Assembly: GCA_964444735.1 (NCBI GenBank)
Contig: CAYUIJ010000001.1
Location: forward strand, 52,919-116,918
DNA length: 64,000 nucleotides
Direction: 5' to 3'
Origin: Phocaeicola_A sp964444735
Lineage (GTDB): Bacteria; Bacteroidota; Bacteroidia; Bacteroidales; Bacteroidaceae
This document shows, piece after piece, positions 26,288 through 36,600 of the stretch (positions within the stretch are counted from its first letter, which is position 1; each line of letters begins with the position of its first letter). A program made the translations under genes and the position numbers. The notes under the pieces are model-generated. The model had not been told where the DNA came from, did no database searches, and worked only from the letters and a program-made list of their open reading frames with translations.

Positions 26288-27781
26288 ATGAAAAAGAAAA
26301 AAAAGATGGTAAGGTGTGAATTCCTTTTTAGAAACGGAATTTTGTGTTTTATGCTGTCTGCCTTTGTCTCGTGTGCCCAGGGTTTTGATTCTGATGAGTT
26401 TTTTCAGAGTGACGTGCAGAACGCGCAGCTGGAATCTCCTGCCCCGGACGAAATCAGCTTCGCTTCGAAGGTGAACGCGGACGGCAGCGAGAGTATACAG
26501 GCCTCTTGGCCGGTAGTAAAAGGCGCGGGTGGTTACAAGTGCATTGTAAATGTGGTGGATGATCCCGAAAATCCTGAGGAAATCTACAACGGGACCGTTG
26601 ACGGGACGTCTTTCCTGTTTGACAAGAAAGAGGATACCAGCTATGAGGTTTCTGTGCAGACACTGGGCAGCGGAGCCTTGAATAACAAGGACGCGGTATC
26701 TCCCACAGTCATCGCGTACAGCACTTTTGTTCCCGGTCAGACCATTCCTGCGGGAAGCGATATCGTTGACTTCGTGAAGTCTCATATTTTGGATCAGAGC
26801 ACCGAGCAGGCCTTTGAGCTGGAAGCCGGAGCCTCTTATGAGATTAATTCAGAGCTCGATTTTGGTGCCAGGCTTGTTACCTTTCGTGGAAACAAGCTGA
26901 GCCGTCCTGTCGTTACGTTTGGCATAGACGGCGTGATCAGAACCTCCGCGGGCCTGAAAATCAAGTATATTAATTTCGATTGTACGAATCAGGGCTCAAA
27001 GGGCGTTGTAGAGTGTTCCGACAATCCTCCGTCCTCGTTGGAGGGACCCAACTTCCCCGGATATCAGGATGCGGCGTATATATTAAAAGATCCTGTCATT
27101 TTCCAGGAATGCATGTTTAAGAATGTCCCCAGCTGCCTGTTCTATACGGGAAAGTGTGCATGGGGCGTTGAGGATGTACGTGTGACGGACTGTATCGTAC
27201 AGCTGGATAATGACGGAAGCAGGTTTGGCGATGGCGCTGTTCTCTGCACATGCAGCAGCGAGTCCCTTTACAAGGGCGCCGCGTCATGGAACAGCGCGAT
27301 TCGTAACATAACGATGAAGAGCAGTACGGTGTATAATATAAAGGGGAATTCAAAAAACCGCATGATCCGTTTTTTCTCAAACAATCTCAGCAAGGTCTTT
27401 GATTCCAAATACGGATCGGCCACAATCACTGACTGCACCATAAGCAAGGTCTTTACGGAAAAGGAATTCGGGAACAATACCCCGAACATGGCGGAATATA
27501 CCATTACGTTCAACAACAATGTATGCTATGATGTATTCCGCCTGCAGAAGTTTATTCAGGGTAACTGTACTACGAATGTAAACATGTCTACAAACACTAT
27601 CTGGGGAGACAATGTCGAGATTGACAATACCGACAAGACAAAATGGGCGACAGAAGAAAACCCCCGTTTTTCAGGAGACGTGACTCAGGTCCTTGACTTG
27701 ACCCTGCCCGACGGCGGCGTTAATTTTAAGGCGAACGGGCCTATTTCGAGTACGGTCGGCGATCCCCGCTGGTTAGAATAA
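26288..27781 (+). CDS. DUF4957/DUF5123-type surface lipoprotein (beta-helix)
   Basis: With the ATG at 26288 the protein has 497 residues. It has a lipoprotein signal (LSAFVSC, Cys29) followed by acidic residues that may act as a surface-export signal, a fibronectin-III-like region (about 45-145, with WPVVKGAGGYKCIVN), and a beta-helix from about 150 to the end with repeated ITDCTISKVF-like rungs. Such proteins occur beside SusC/SusD in pectin PULs and probably bind glycan. An in-frame ATG at 26264 would add eight residues. It is the first gene of an operon with SusC and SusD. Confidence 0.75.
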   Translation: MKKKKKMVRCEFLFRNGILCFMLSAFVSCAQGFDSDEFFQSDVQNAQLESPAPDEISFASKVNADGSESIQASWPVVKGAGGYKCIVNVVDDPENPEEIYNGTVDGTSFLFDKKEDTSYEVSVQTLGSGALNNKDAVSPTVIAYSTFVPGQTIPAGSDIVDFVKSHILDQSTEQAFELEAGASYEINSELDFGARLVTFRGNKLSRPVVTFGIDGVIRTSAGLKIKYINFDCTNQGSKGVVECSDNPPSSLEGPNFPGYQDAAYILKDPVIFQECMFKNVPSCLFYTGKCAWGVEDVRVTDCIVQLDNDGSRFGDGAVLCTCSSESLYKGAASWNSAIRNITMKSSTVYNIKGNSKNRMIRFFSNNLSKVFDSKYGSATITDCTISKVFTEKEFGNNTPNMAEYTITFNNNVCYDVFRLQKFIQGNCTTNVNMSTNTIWGDNVEIDNTDKTKWATEENPRFSGDVTQVLDLTLPDGGVNFKANGPISSTVGDPRWLE

Positions 27782-27816
27782 GATTTATGAATGACATCAA
27801 TGAAAAAAAAGTGACA

Positions 27817-30800
27817 ATGAAACATTATAATATACTTAAATTCTGTCTGGGCTGTTTCGTGGCATTGTTTTTATCGGCGCCCGCTTCCGCTCAGAAAACA
27901 TTTACGGGTACTGTCGTGGATGAAAACGGAGAGCCTGTTATCGGCGCGTCTGTCAAGATTGTCGGAACAACAACGGGTATCATTACTGATTTTGACGGTA
28001 AGTTTACGCTTGCCGTACCCGAAGGGAAAGCGGTAGAGATATCGTTTATCGGATATCTGACCCAAAAGGTGTCGGATTTTTCAAACACAAGAATTGTCTT
28101 GAAAGAAGACACCCAGCAACTGGAAGAAGTCGTGGTAGTAGGCTACGGTACTCAGAAAAAGGCGCATCTTACGGGTTCTGTCGAGGCCGTGCCCGTTAAT
28201 GAGCTGCTGGATATCTCAACAGGCAACATATCAAGCGCTTTGAGCGGGCTGGTGAACGGCGTAAGCGTCAGCGGAGGCGAGGCGCGTCCGGGAGAGAACG
28301 CCACGATTACCATCCGCGGGGCCGATAACATATCGGCGCTGGGGAGCGACTCGCAGTCGCCCTTGTATGTCATCGACGGCTTTATTCTGGATGCCAGTGC
28401 GTTTAATAACCTGGACGCCTCCTCAATAGAGAACATTTCCATATTGAAAGACGCGGCGGCGGCCGTCTATGGAGCCCGTGCGGCGAACGGCGTAGTCCTG
28501 GTCACAACCAAAAAGGGAAAGATGGGCGCTCCTCAGATAACCTATAACGGCAATTTCGGTATAACCGACGCGGTATCCACTCCCAAGATGCTGAATACCT
28601 ATCAGTATGGCCGGTTGTGGAATGCCGTCCGCGCGGCCGATCCTACGGAGACAAGCCTTGACCGCCGTTATGACCTGTTCCAGGCCGACGAACTGGAAGC
28701 CATGCGCTCCCTGAATTACAACCTGCTGAACAAGTACTGGGAAACGGCGGTCACCCAGCAGCATAGCGTGAATCTGAGCGGAGCCACCGAAAAGGCGAGC
28801 TATTTTGCGAACATATCTTATTTTGATCAGGAAGGAAACCTTGGAAAACTGGACTATAACCGCTGGAACTTCAGAGCCGGCGCCGATTTGAAAATCGGCA
28901 AGTGGATTAAGGCGTCGATGCAGGTGTCGGGCGACTATGGAAAGAGGAACACTCCTTTGATGAAAGTGCAGAACTCGAATTCTGAGAAAGACTATATGAT
29001 GCTGCTGACCCATCCCCGGTATGTCCCTGAAGAGATTAACGGCATGCCGATGGCCAATTACGGTGTATCAAACGAGGAACTGCAGACGAACCAGTGCTAC
29101 AATTACGGCTATTTGCAAAATTCGAGCGATTATCAGCGTAATATGACGCAGAACACCTATATCAACGCTTCTCTGGAATATGATTTCGGATGGAGTGAAA
29201 TCCTGAAAGGACTGAAGCTGAACCTGAGCTATTCCAAGCAGATTTCCACATCCAAGGCCAACGAGTTTGGCACTTCCTTCAATGTATACAAGCTGTCGGA
29301 GCGGGCAGGCAGCGGATCGCACCTGTACACTCCCGTAGAGGGGACCGACATTGACGCCCTGTATGATGAAAGTAATTTCCTGCTGGCCCATAATAACGGT
29401 GCGGTGTCAAACGGTACTGACGGCGGCTATATAAGCCGCTCAATGGACAGATCCGACCTGTACCAGCTGAACTTTACGGCCTCTTACGCGCGTGATTTCG
29501 GAAAGCACAGCGTGAGCGCCCTGTTCTCTATCGAAAAGTCTGAAAGTGAATACGAGTATCTGTATGGTACCGGAACGAAGCCTTATGAATTCTCTACAGG
29601 CCAGTCCAACAGCGTGAATTCCGCCGATGGCGGAATTACCAGCTCCGATTTCACCCGCAGCGAATCGGGAACATTGTCTTATGTGGGCCGTCTGAATTAC
29701 GCTTATAACGACCGGTATCTTTTTGAGTTCCTGATCCGTTCCGATGCTTCCACAAAGTTCGCTCCTGAAAATTACTGGGGCACGTTCCCTTCGGCGTCCG
29801 CCGGATGGATTCTTTCGGAGGAAAACTGGATAAAGGACAATGTAAACTGGATTGATTTCCTGAAAATACGCGCTTCGTTCGGTCTGACGGGCCGTGACAA
29901 CATTTCTCCATGGCAGTGGATGCAGGTATATTCCGTGAGCGGCGATAAAGGCGCGGTTCTCGGTGACGGGGATCCTCCCGCCGGAAGCCATCTGACCATT
30001 CCTAACGGCAATGCCTCCGTAAACCGTGACGTGACATGGGACAAGTCATACAAGGCCAACTTCGGCATTGATTTCAACACGCTGAGCAACCGCCTGGCAT
30101 TGAACCTTGACGCGTACTATGTATGGGATCGTGACATGCTTCTGGCGTTTTCCGGATCGGTTCCCAGCATTGTGGGAACATCATCGGCCTCTCAGAACTA
30201 TGGCAAGATGGACAGCTACGGCATGGAGCTGTCTGCGACATGGCGTGACAAGATAGGAAAGGACCTGTCTTACAAAATCCAGCTTCAGACAGGCTACTCA
30301 GACAATAAGGTTCTGCTGATGGACTGGGAGACAGGAGCCGATGAATACCTCAGGATACATAAGAATGACAGGACCGACAGGGGCTCATGGGGAATGCAGT
30401 GCATGGGCATGTTCCGTAGTTTCCAGGATATAGAGGAATATTTTGAAAAATACGGCATTACTTCCTATATGGGAATGACGAAAGATCAGGTCCGTCCGGG
30501 TATGCTGATTTACAAGGATGTGCGCAGCACGAGGCAGACTGACGGGACGTATGGCGGTCCTGACGGCATTGTCAGTGAGTCGGATGACAGGGTGCAATTG
30601 TCTCACCGATCCAATCCCTATCATATTACGGCGAACTTAAGCGCTGAATACAAGGACCTTTCCATAACGGCGCAGCTGAACGCCAGCTGGGGCGGTTATT
30701 CGTTTGTGAATTCCAACGCGCTGACACCTAATGACGGGACCAACTCGGGATGGGAGAATCTGGAGTATATCAACATGCCTTCGTTCTGGAACGTTGACAA

Positions 30801-31149
30801 CATGTATTCCTATCAGGATGTGTATGACGCCTCAGGCAACTTGCTGGTAGCGGAGAACCGTGACGCCAAGTATCCTAATATGCGGTATGCCAGCGTAAAC
30901 AGCGTTCAGTCTTCTTTCTGGAGAATAAACGGCACCAGAGTGACCCTGAACCGTATAACGGTAGCCTACAAGCTCCCGACCAAGCTTGTCAGCAGGGTGG
31001 GAGTCCAGTCTTGCCGCGTAAACATTACGGGCCAGAATCTGCTGAGCCTTTATAACCCTTATCCGGATAATTTTGTGGATCCGATGTACGGATACGGATC
31101 GTATCCGACTTTAAGAAAGTTTACTGTAGGTCTTAATATTACTTTCTAA
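27817..31149 (+). CDS. SusC-family TonB-dependent outer membrane transporter (no G tract)
   Basis: Imports oligosaccharides across the outer membrane using TonB energy, as a complex with the SusD lipoprotein. From the ATG at 27817 it has 1110 residues: signal peptide to about residue 25 (APASA/Q), carboxypeptidase-D-like beta sandwich (about 27-98, VVDENGEPVIGASV), a TonB-box-like EVVVVGYG (104-111), plug (about 115-235) and 22-strand barrel ending NITF. An ATG ten codons upstream (27787) would disrupt the signal peptide. Unlike its three paralogues here it has no poly-G run; its operon is instead preceded by the leader ORF at 25724. It starts 35 nt after the lipoprotein gene. Confidence 0.95.
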   Translation: MKHYNILKFCLGCFVALFLSAPASAQKTFTGTVVDENGEPVIGASVKIVGTTTGIITDFDGKFTLAVPEGKAVEISFIGYLTQKVSDFSNTRIVLKEDTQQLEEVVVVGYGTQKKAHLTGSVEAVPVNELLDISTGNISSALSGLVNGVSVSGGEARPGENATITIRGADNISALGSDSQSPLYVIDGFILDASAFNNLDASSIENISILKDAAAAVYGARAANGVVLVTTKKGKMGAPQITYNGNFGITDAVSTPKMLNTYQYGRLWNAVRAADPTETSLDRRYDLFQADELEAMRSLNYNLLNKYWETAVTQQHSVNLSGATEKASYFANISYFDQEGNLGKLDYNRWNFRAGADLKIGKWIKASMQVSGDYGKRNTPLMKVQNSNSEKDYMMLLTHPRYVPEEINGMPMANYGVSNEELQTNQCYNYGYLQNSSDYQRNMTQNTYINASLEYDFGWSEILKGLKLNLSYSKQISTSKANEFGTSFNVYKLSERAGSGSHLYTPVEGTDIDALYDESNFLLAHNNGAVSNGTDGGYISRSMDRSDLYQLNFTASYARDFGKHSVSALFSIEKSESEYEYLYGTGTKPYEFSTGQSNSVNSADGGITSSDFTRSESGTLSYVGRLNYAYNDRYLFEFLIRSDASTKFAPENYWGTFPSASAGWILSEENWIKDNVNWIDFLKIRASFGLTGRDNISPWQWMQVYSVSGDKGAVLGDGDPPAGSHLTIPNGNASVNRDVTWDKSYKANFGIDFNTLSNRLALNLDAYYVWDRDMLLAFSGSVPSIVGTSSASQNYGKMDSYGMELSATWRDKIGKDLSYKIQLQTGYSDNKVLLMDWETGADEYLRIHKNDRTDRGSWGMQCMGMFRSFQDIEEYFEKYGITSYMGMTKDQVRPGMLIYKDVRSTRQTDGTYGGPDGIVSESDDRVQLSHRSNPYHITANLSAEYKDLSITAQLNASWGGYSFVNSNALTPNDGTNSGWENLEYINMPSFWNVDNMYSYQDVYDASGNLLVAENRDAKYPNMRYASVNSVQSSFWRINGTRVTLNRITVAYKLPTKLVSRVGVQSCRVNITGQNLLSLYNPYPDNFVDPMYGYGSYPTLRKFTVGLNITF

Positions 31150-31160
31150 ATAAAAATACG

Positions 31161-33425
31161 ATGAAAAAAATGTATTCAAGAAATATTCTCGGTGTCATGT
31201 CTGTGCTGGCTGTTTCTTTCTCTTCATGCAGTGATGACTTCCTGACCGAGAAAAGGAACTATGACAATACTACTACTGAGATTTATGATTATTACAGTGG
31301 TGCCGATGGCCGTCTGAACGACCTGTATTTCTGGTGTAATCCTAATATCCAGGGTGCTCAGGGCGCCCGTTTGTGGCAGTTCCCCAGCATGGGGCTGGAA
31401 GATGACCTGTCACAAAGCACGGAAGAATACGCGGGGTTCGGCTGCTTTGTCAATCCTGAGGCGCAAATGAATACGGTTACCGGAACCGTGCAGCCGCCTG
31501 AATATTTTCAGGGAACAAGCCCTTATAGCTTGAATGCGAACGCGTGGGGGCGTATCCGTAATATCAACGATGTGATTCAGGGCGTGGCCAACGGGGCCTT
31601 GTCTCAGGATGAAAAGGATGAAATTATGGGTCAGGCGTATTTTCTCCGCGCATGGTGCTATTACTATCTGGTACGTTATTACGGAGGGGTTCCTATTGTT
31701 ACGGAAGTCTTGGACGCCAGTTCCGAATCCGCCGTTCCGCGTTCTTCAACAAAGGCCTGTATCGATTTTATCTGTGACGACCTGCAAAAGGCGGCGGATC
31801 TGTTGCATAAAAGAACGGTTGAAAGCAAGTGGCCGGCCAGTGAGTACGGACGTGTGACCACAGGTACCGCACTGGCGTTGAAAGGCCGGGTATTGCTGTT
31901 ATGGGCCAGCCCTCTTTTCAACCGTGACAATGATCCCGCGCGCTGGCAGGCCGCCTATGATTTTATGACAGAGGCGCTGCCTGTTATCGAAAGCTGCGGT
32001 TATGGTCTGGGCCATGAGAGCGATCCGGGTACAAACGGCTCCGGATGGGCCCGGATGTTTCTGGATCTTACGGGCAATCCTGAAGGCGTGTGGGTATCTC
32101 TGTATAACCGCAAAGTGCCTGATCTGACTCCTGATTACCAGCGGAACAACCTGTGGGAGCAGCAGATACGTCCTTTCAATACTTTGGGCAATACCGGCAA
32201 GACTCCGCCCGCGATGATAATCGATTTGTTCCCGATGAAAGACGGGAAAAAGCCGCGTTCCTATAATTCTTACAGCAAGCTTGAGGCTTCGGAGTATGAA
32301 TATGATCAGAACAATCCGTACATAAACCGTGACCCGCGTTTTTACCGTACGTTCGCCTTCCCCGGCGTATACTGGAGATTCAAGGGCGATCCTAATACGA
32401 GTGAATCATGCAATCCTTATACGGGTGAAAACTATGTTTTGTGGAATTATGTATGGTATAACGATCCGGCCGAGTATGACGACCCGCAGGGTGACTCCTA
32501 TGGTTCCGACAATCTGCTGGAGAAGGTGCACGGCATGTATATCCGTAAATTCTCTGATGATCTGGATGTCAACCCCAGCCCTAATTATGACTTTAGTACG
32601 GAAGGCAAGTCTATCGGCTTCAGGTGCTGCCAGACATCCACAATGGAAATCCGCTACGCGGAGGTCCTGTTGAACCTGGCGGAGGCCGCGTGCATGACAA
32701 ACCACATGGATGAGGCCGTACGGCAGCTCCAGCGGATTCGTGCCCGCGCCGGCTATGACGCTTCGGGCAATTACGGCCTGTCTGCAAATCTGGCAGGAGA
32801 TCAGGCCGCGTGCATGTCGGCGATTCTTTATGAACGTCAGATTGAATTCGCATACGAGGGAAAACGCTTTGAAGACATGCGCCGCTGGCTGCTTTTTGAC
32901 GGTGGTGCCAATTTCGCGGGAGCCGGTTTAAGGCCGTTGACCGGATGGGGCGGCAATACCTGTACGTGGTTGGGCGTGACTCCGTTTAATGGCCAGCGCC
33001 GTGATAATATGGAATTCCGTTTGCAGGACGAGTATAATTATACCGATGGCACGAGCGGACGTACATGGGCTGTGTCCAGCTCCGATCCTTCGGAGCGTGA
33101 GAAAGACAATCCCGACCCCGTCATTAGGTCAGGAATGACCCGTGAGGAGAGGGATGCGTATGCCATAGACTTGAGCAAGCCGCTTGACGACCAAGTGAGC
33201 AGGCTGAAAGAATTTTATGACAGGTTCTTGCAGAGAAAGACCAAGAAGGGTGACGGCTATGATTCAAACAACGCCATGTTATATGTCAAGTTTGAGCCTC
33301 GTTATTATATTCTGGGGTTAACACAATCGGCTCAGACGAATAATCCCACTATAGAACAGACGGCGGGATGGGAAGACTATAGCAGGGGCGGCGCGCCGGG
33401 GACATTTGATCCGCTGGCTGAATAG
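31161..33425 (+). CDS. SusD/RagB-family glycan-binding lipoprotein (long variant)
   Basis: Surface lipoprotein that lids the SusC barrel and binds glycan. The lipobox is FSSC (Cys23), followed by SDDFLTEK. TPR-like helices follow, with EIMGQAYFLRAWCYYYLVRYYGGVPIV (about 152-180) as the family landmark, and EIRYAEVLLNLAEAACM with YERQIEFAYEGKRFEDMRRW in the C-terminal half. At 754 residues it is clearly longer than the usual 500-650, with extra sequence mainly after about residue 600. It follows SusC by 11 nt and is closed by a terminator. Confidence 0.93.
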   Translation: MKKMYSRNILGVMSVLAVSFSSCSDDFLTEKRNYDNTTTEIYDYYSGADGRLNDLYFWCNPNIQGAQGARLWQFPSMGLEDDLSQSTEEYAGFGCFVNPEAQMNTVTGTVQPPEYFQGTSPYSLNANAWGRIRNINDVIQGVANGALSQDEKDEIMGQAYFLRAWCYYYLVRYYGGVPIVTEVLDASSESAVPRSSTKACIDFICDDLQKAADLLHKRTVESKWPASEYGRVTTGTALALKGRVLLLWASPLFNRDNDPARWQAAYDFMTEALPVIESCGYGLGHESDPGTNGSGWARMFLDLTGNPEGVWVSLYNRKVPDLTPDYQRNNLWEQQIRPFNTLGNTGKTPPAMIIDLFPMKDGKKPRSYNSYSKLEASEYEYDQNNPYINRDPRFYRTFAFPGVYWRFKGDPNTSESCNPYTGENYVLWNYVWYNDPAEYDDPQGDSYGSDNLLEKVHGMYIRKFSDDLDVNPSPNYDFSTEGKSIGFRCCQTSTMEIRYAEVLLNLAEAACMTNHMDEAVRQLQRIRARAGYDASGNYGLSANLAGDQAACMSAILYERQIEFAYEGKRFEDMRRWLLFDGGANFAGAGLRPLTGWGGNTCTWLGVTPFNGQRRDNMEFRLQDEYNYTDGTSGRTWAVSSSDPSEREKDNPDPVIRSGMTREERDAYAIDLSKPLDDQVSRLKEFYDRFLQRKTKKGDGYDSNNAMLYVKFEPRYYILGLTQSAQTNNPTIEQTAGWEDYSRGGAPGTFDPLAE

Positions 33426-33451
33426 CCGCTCAGGTTAGACAAAAGCTGATG

Positions 33452-33487
33452 AAAACGGACTGTGCGCGGGCATCGTCCGTTTTTTTT
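33452..33487 (+). terminator. Terminator after the first SusC/SusD operon
   Basis: AAAACGGAC / GTCCGTTTT stem (9 bp, 14-nt loop) followed by more T residues to 33487. Confidence 0.85.
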
Positions 33488-33611
33488 GTCCGCCCGGAGC
33501 CGATCCGACGGGCAGAGGTCTCTCTCTTTTTTTCTTTCCCCTGATTGTGCCTGAATAGTTAAAAAATATTTCTTTTGACAGATATAAGATACGGATGAAT
33601 AAAAAAACGGT

Positions 33612-33619
33612 TATATTTG
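33612..33619 (+). promoter_or_regulatory. -7 promoter box of the second SusC/SusD operon
   Basis: TATATTTG matches TAnnTTTG, about 40 nt upstream of the start codon. A TTAACC motif (33649-33654) lies just before the ATG. No TTTG at the -33 distance. Confidence 0.55.
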
Positions 33620-33656
33620 CTCATCAGTTATTTAATATTAATTATGTGTTAACCTT

Positions 33657-36600
33657 ATGAAAATGAAAAACAACGAAAAAGCGCGCGACTGCGCGGAGGC
33701 CGGCTATCGCGGCCGTTCATTTTTTGTGTGGGGGCTGTGTGTGGCGTTATGCTCGCTTCCGGCGGCTTCAGAAACCGTTCGGGGGGGGGTAAAAAACGTA
33801 TGTTCTCAGGAAATCAGTCAGACCAGGACAGTCAGCGGACAGGTTCTTGATGAGAACGGAGAGCCCATGATTGGCGTCTCCGTATTGGTGAAAGGCACTA
33901 CTACGGGCGCGATTACCGATTTTGACGGTAACTTCAGGCTGAATGCCCCCGAAGGGGCGGAAGAGCTCCATGTTACCTATATGGGATATAAGGCTCAGGA
34001 TGTCAGAATCACACCGGAGCCGATGGTCATTAAAATGGAGCCGGATAACCAGCTGCTGGACGAGGTGGTGGTCATAGGCTACGGCACGATGAAGAAGCGT
34101 GATCTGACAGGATCCATCACTTCAGTGAAAAGTGAGGATATAGTGCTGAATCCCGCGTCAAATCCTATGCAGGCGCTGCAGGGAAAGGTGGCCGGTCTGG
34201 ACATTACCAAGGAATCCGGGCAGGCGGGCGCGGGCGTCAAGATGCAGCTGCGCGGAACGCGCTCGTTTACGGCAAGCGGCAATCCGACCTTTATTATTGA
34301 CGGCATGCCGGGCGATTACGCCACGCTGAATCCTAACGACATTGAATCCATCGAAGTGTTGAAAGACGCGTCTTCCACGGCTATTTACGGATCAAGCGGC
34401 GCCAACGGCGTGGTCCTGATCACGACAAAAAGCGGCAAGGCCGGGAAGGCAATCGTCAACTTCAACGCCTATATAGGCTTTAACGGCTGGGCCCAGACTC
34501 CGTCCATGCGTAGCGGGGAAAGCTATATCCAGACTTTGCGTGACGCTTCTGTGGGCGCCGCTGACGGCAGATGGAGCTCGCCCGCGGATGACAAGAACCT
34601 GTTTACTACCGAGTCTGAATGGAACGCCCACCAGAACGGACAATACATTGACTGGGTGGATGCCTTGTTGCAGACAGCCGTTACTCAGAATTATTCAGTG
34701 TCCGTATCGGGCGGGAACGAAAACACGAAAGCGTATTTTTCACTGAATTTTTCCGATGAGGAAGGGCAGTTCGTGCAAGACAGCTACAAAGTCTATTCCT
34801 CGAAGCTTCGTATAGACCATAAAATCAACAACTGGCTGAAAGCCGGGGTTGACAGCCAGATCTCGTATGTCCACCAGAATAAGGCCGATTCGGATTTGAT
34901 GGACTTGATGATGGCCGATCCCCTGGGCACGCTGTACAACGAAGACGGCTCTGTCAATCCGAAGCCGGCGGCGGATCCCGCCTCCTCCATATACAACTAC
35001 CTGCTGAATGACAACAAGGAAGTCTACCGCAATCAGGCCCAGAACCTGAAGCTGTATTTTAATCCTTATGTCGAGATTAGTCCTGTCAAGGGGCTTACCT
35101 TGATCTCCCGCATAGGCGCGTCACTGGCATACTCACGCGCGAATACCTTTACGGGTGAGGGATCCGTGCAATGGTACAGGAACGGTCAGACACCCCAAGG
35201 CGTAAGGGCGGAAGTAAGAGACAGCCGGTCTTATAACTACAAGTGGGAGAATATCCTGACCTACAATTTCCAGATCGCGCAGAAGCATGATTTCACGGTA
35301 ACGGCCGTAACCACATGGAATCATGACCAAAGCGATGTGGAATACTTGTATCAGACCGGAGTCTCAGACAATAAGTTCCTGTGGCACAATATACTGGACG
35401 GGAATCAGGCAACCTCCGGATCCACTTCTTATGAGATGTCGAAAGGAATGGGATACATCGGCCGTCTGAGCTACTCATACATGGGCAGGTATCTGTTTTC
35501 CGCATCGGTCCGTCATGACGGATCTTCCCGTCTGGCTGACGGAAACCGCTGGGATACATTCCCCGCAGTGTCGGCGGGGTGGAGAATCTCGGATGAGAAA
35601 TTCATGGAAGGCACAAAGGGCTGGCTGGACAACCTGAAGATCCGTGTAGGCTATGGCGTTACGGGTACGGCGGGAATAAACCCCTATTCTTCGGCGGCTT
35701 CTCTTGACACTAAATACGTGGACATGGCATTGGGCGGAGTGCATACTCCCGTCAGCGTATATTCTCAGAATATTCCGAACTATTCGTTGGGATGGGAAAA
35801 GTCGTATAATATGAACATAGGTGTTGACGCCGCTTTTCTGGACAGCCGTATTGATGTGAGCATGGACTATTATGACACAAAGACAAAGGATGTCATCTGG
35901 CAGAAAGCCCTCCCGGTTACGAACGGAGCGTGGGGTACCGATGGAGGTACCAGCTCGAATTATATGATGAACGTGAACATGTGCGAGACCCGCAACAAGG
36001 GATTTGAAATGACGTTGAACACCCGTAATATCGTGACAAGAGACTTTACGTGGAATTCAACCCTTACGTTCAACTATAACAAGGAAAAGATTACCAAGCT
36101 GGCAGGCAGCGATTCTGACGTGGTGTCAAATGGCGAAGGCGGATTGGCCCTGGCTTTGGGCGAGGCTGTAAACTCATATTACCATTATAAGCTTGACGGC
36201 ATCTGGCAGAAAGGCGAGGAGACGGACGCCTCCGTATTCAATGCGGCTCCCGGCGATATAAAGATCTATATACCCGGCATGGTAAAGGAGGCTGACGGCA
36301 GGTTCTATAAGATTGACAAGGAAACAGGCGCGCCGGTTGCCGACGAGTCGGGGAATACGGTGTATTATACCCCGGATAATCCGTATACTCCGAGTGACGC
36401 CGATTATCAGATTTTAGGGCATAATTCTCCTGACTGGACCCTCGGATTCCAGAACAACTTTACGTACAAGAATTTTGATCTGGGTGTTTTTGTTTACGCC
36501 CGTTACGGACAGATGTTCCCTTATGACATGCTTACATCGTATGACCCGACCGGCAAGAGGAACTTCCCCAAGTATTTTAATTACTGGACGCCTGACAATC

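Noticed and set aside
27787..27816. Upstream ATG for the first SusC
   Set aside because: It would put ten polar residues before a good signal peptide; the ATG at 27817 gives a standard one.
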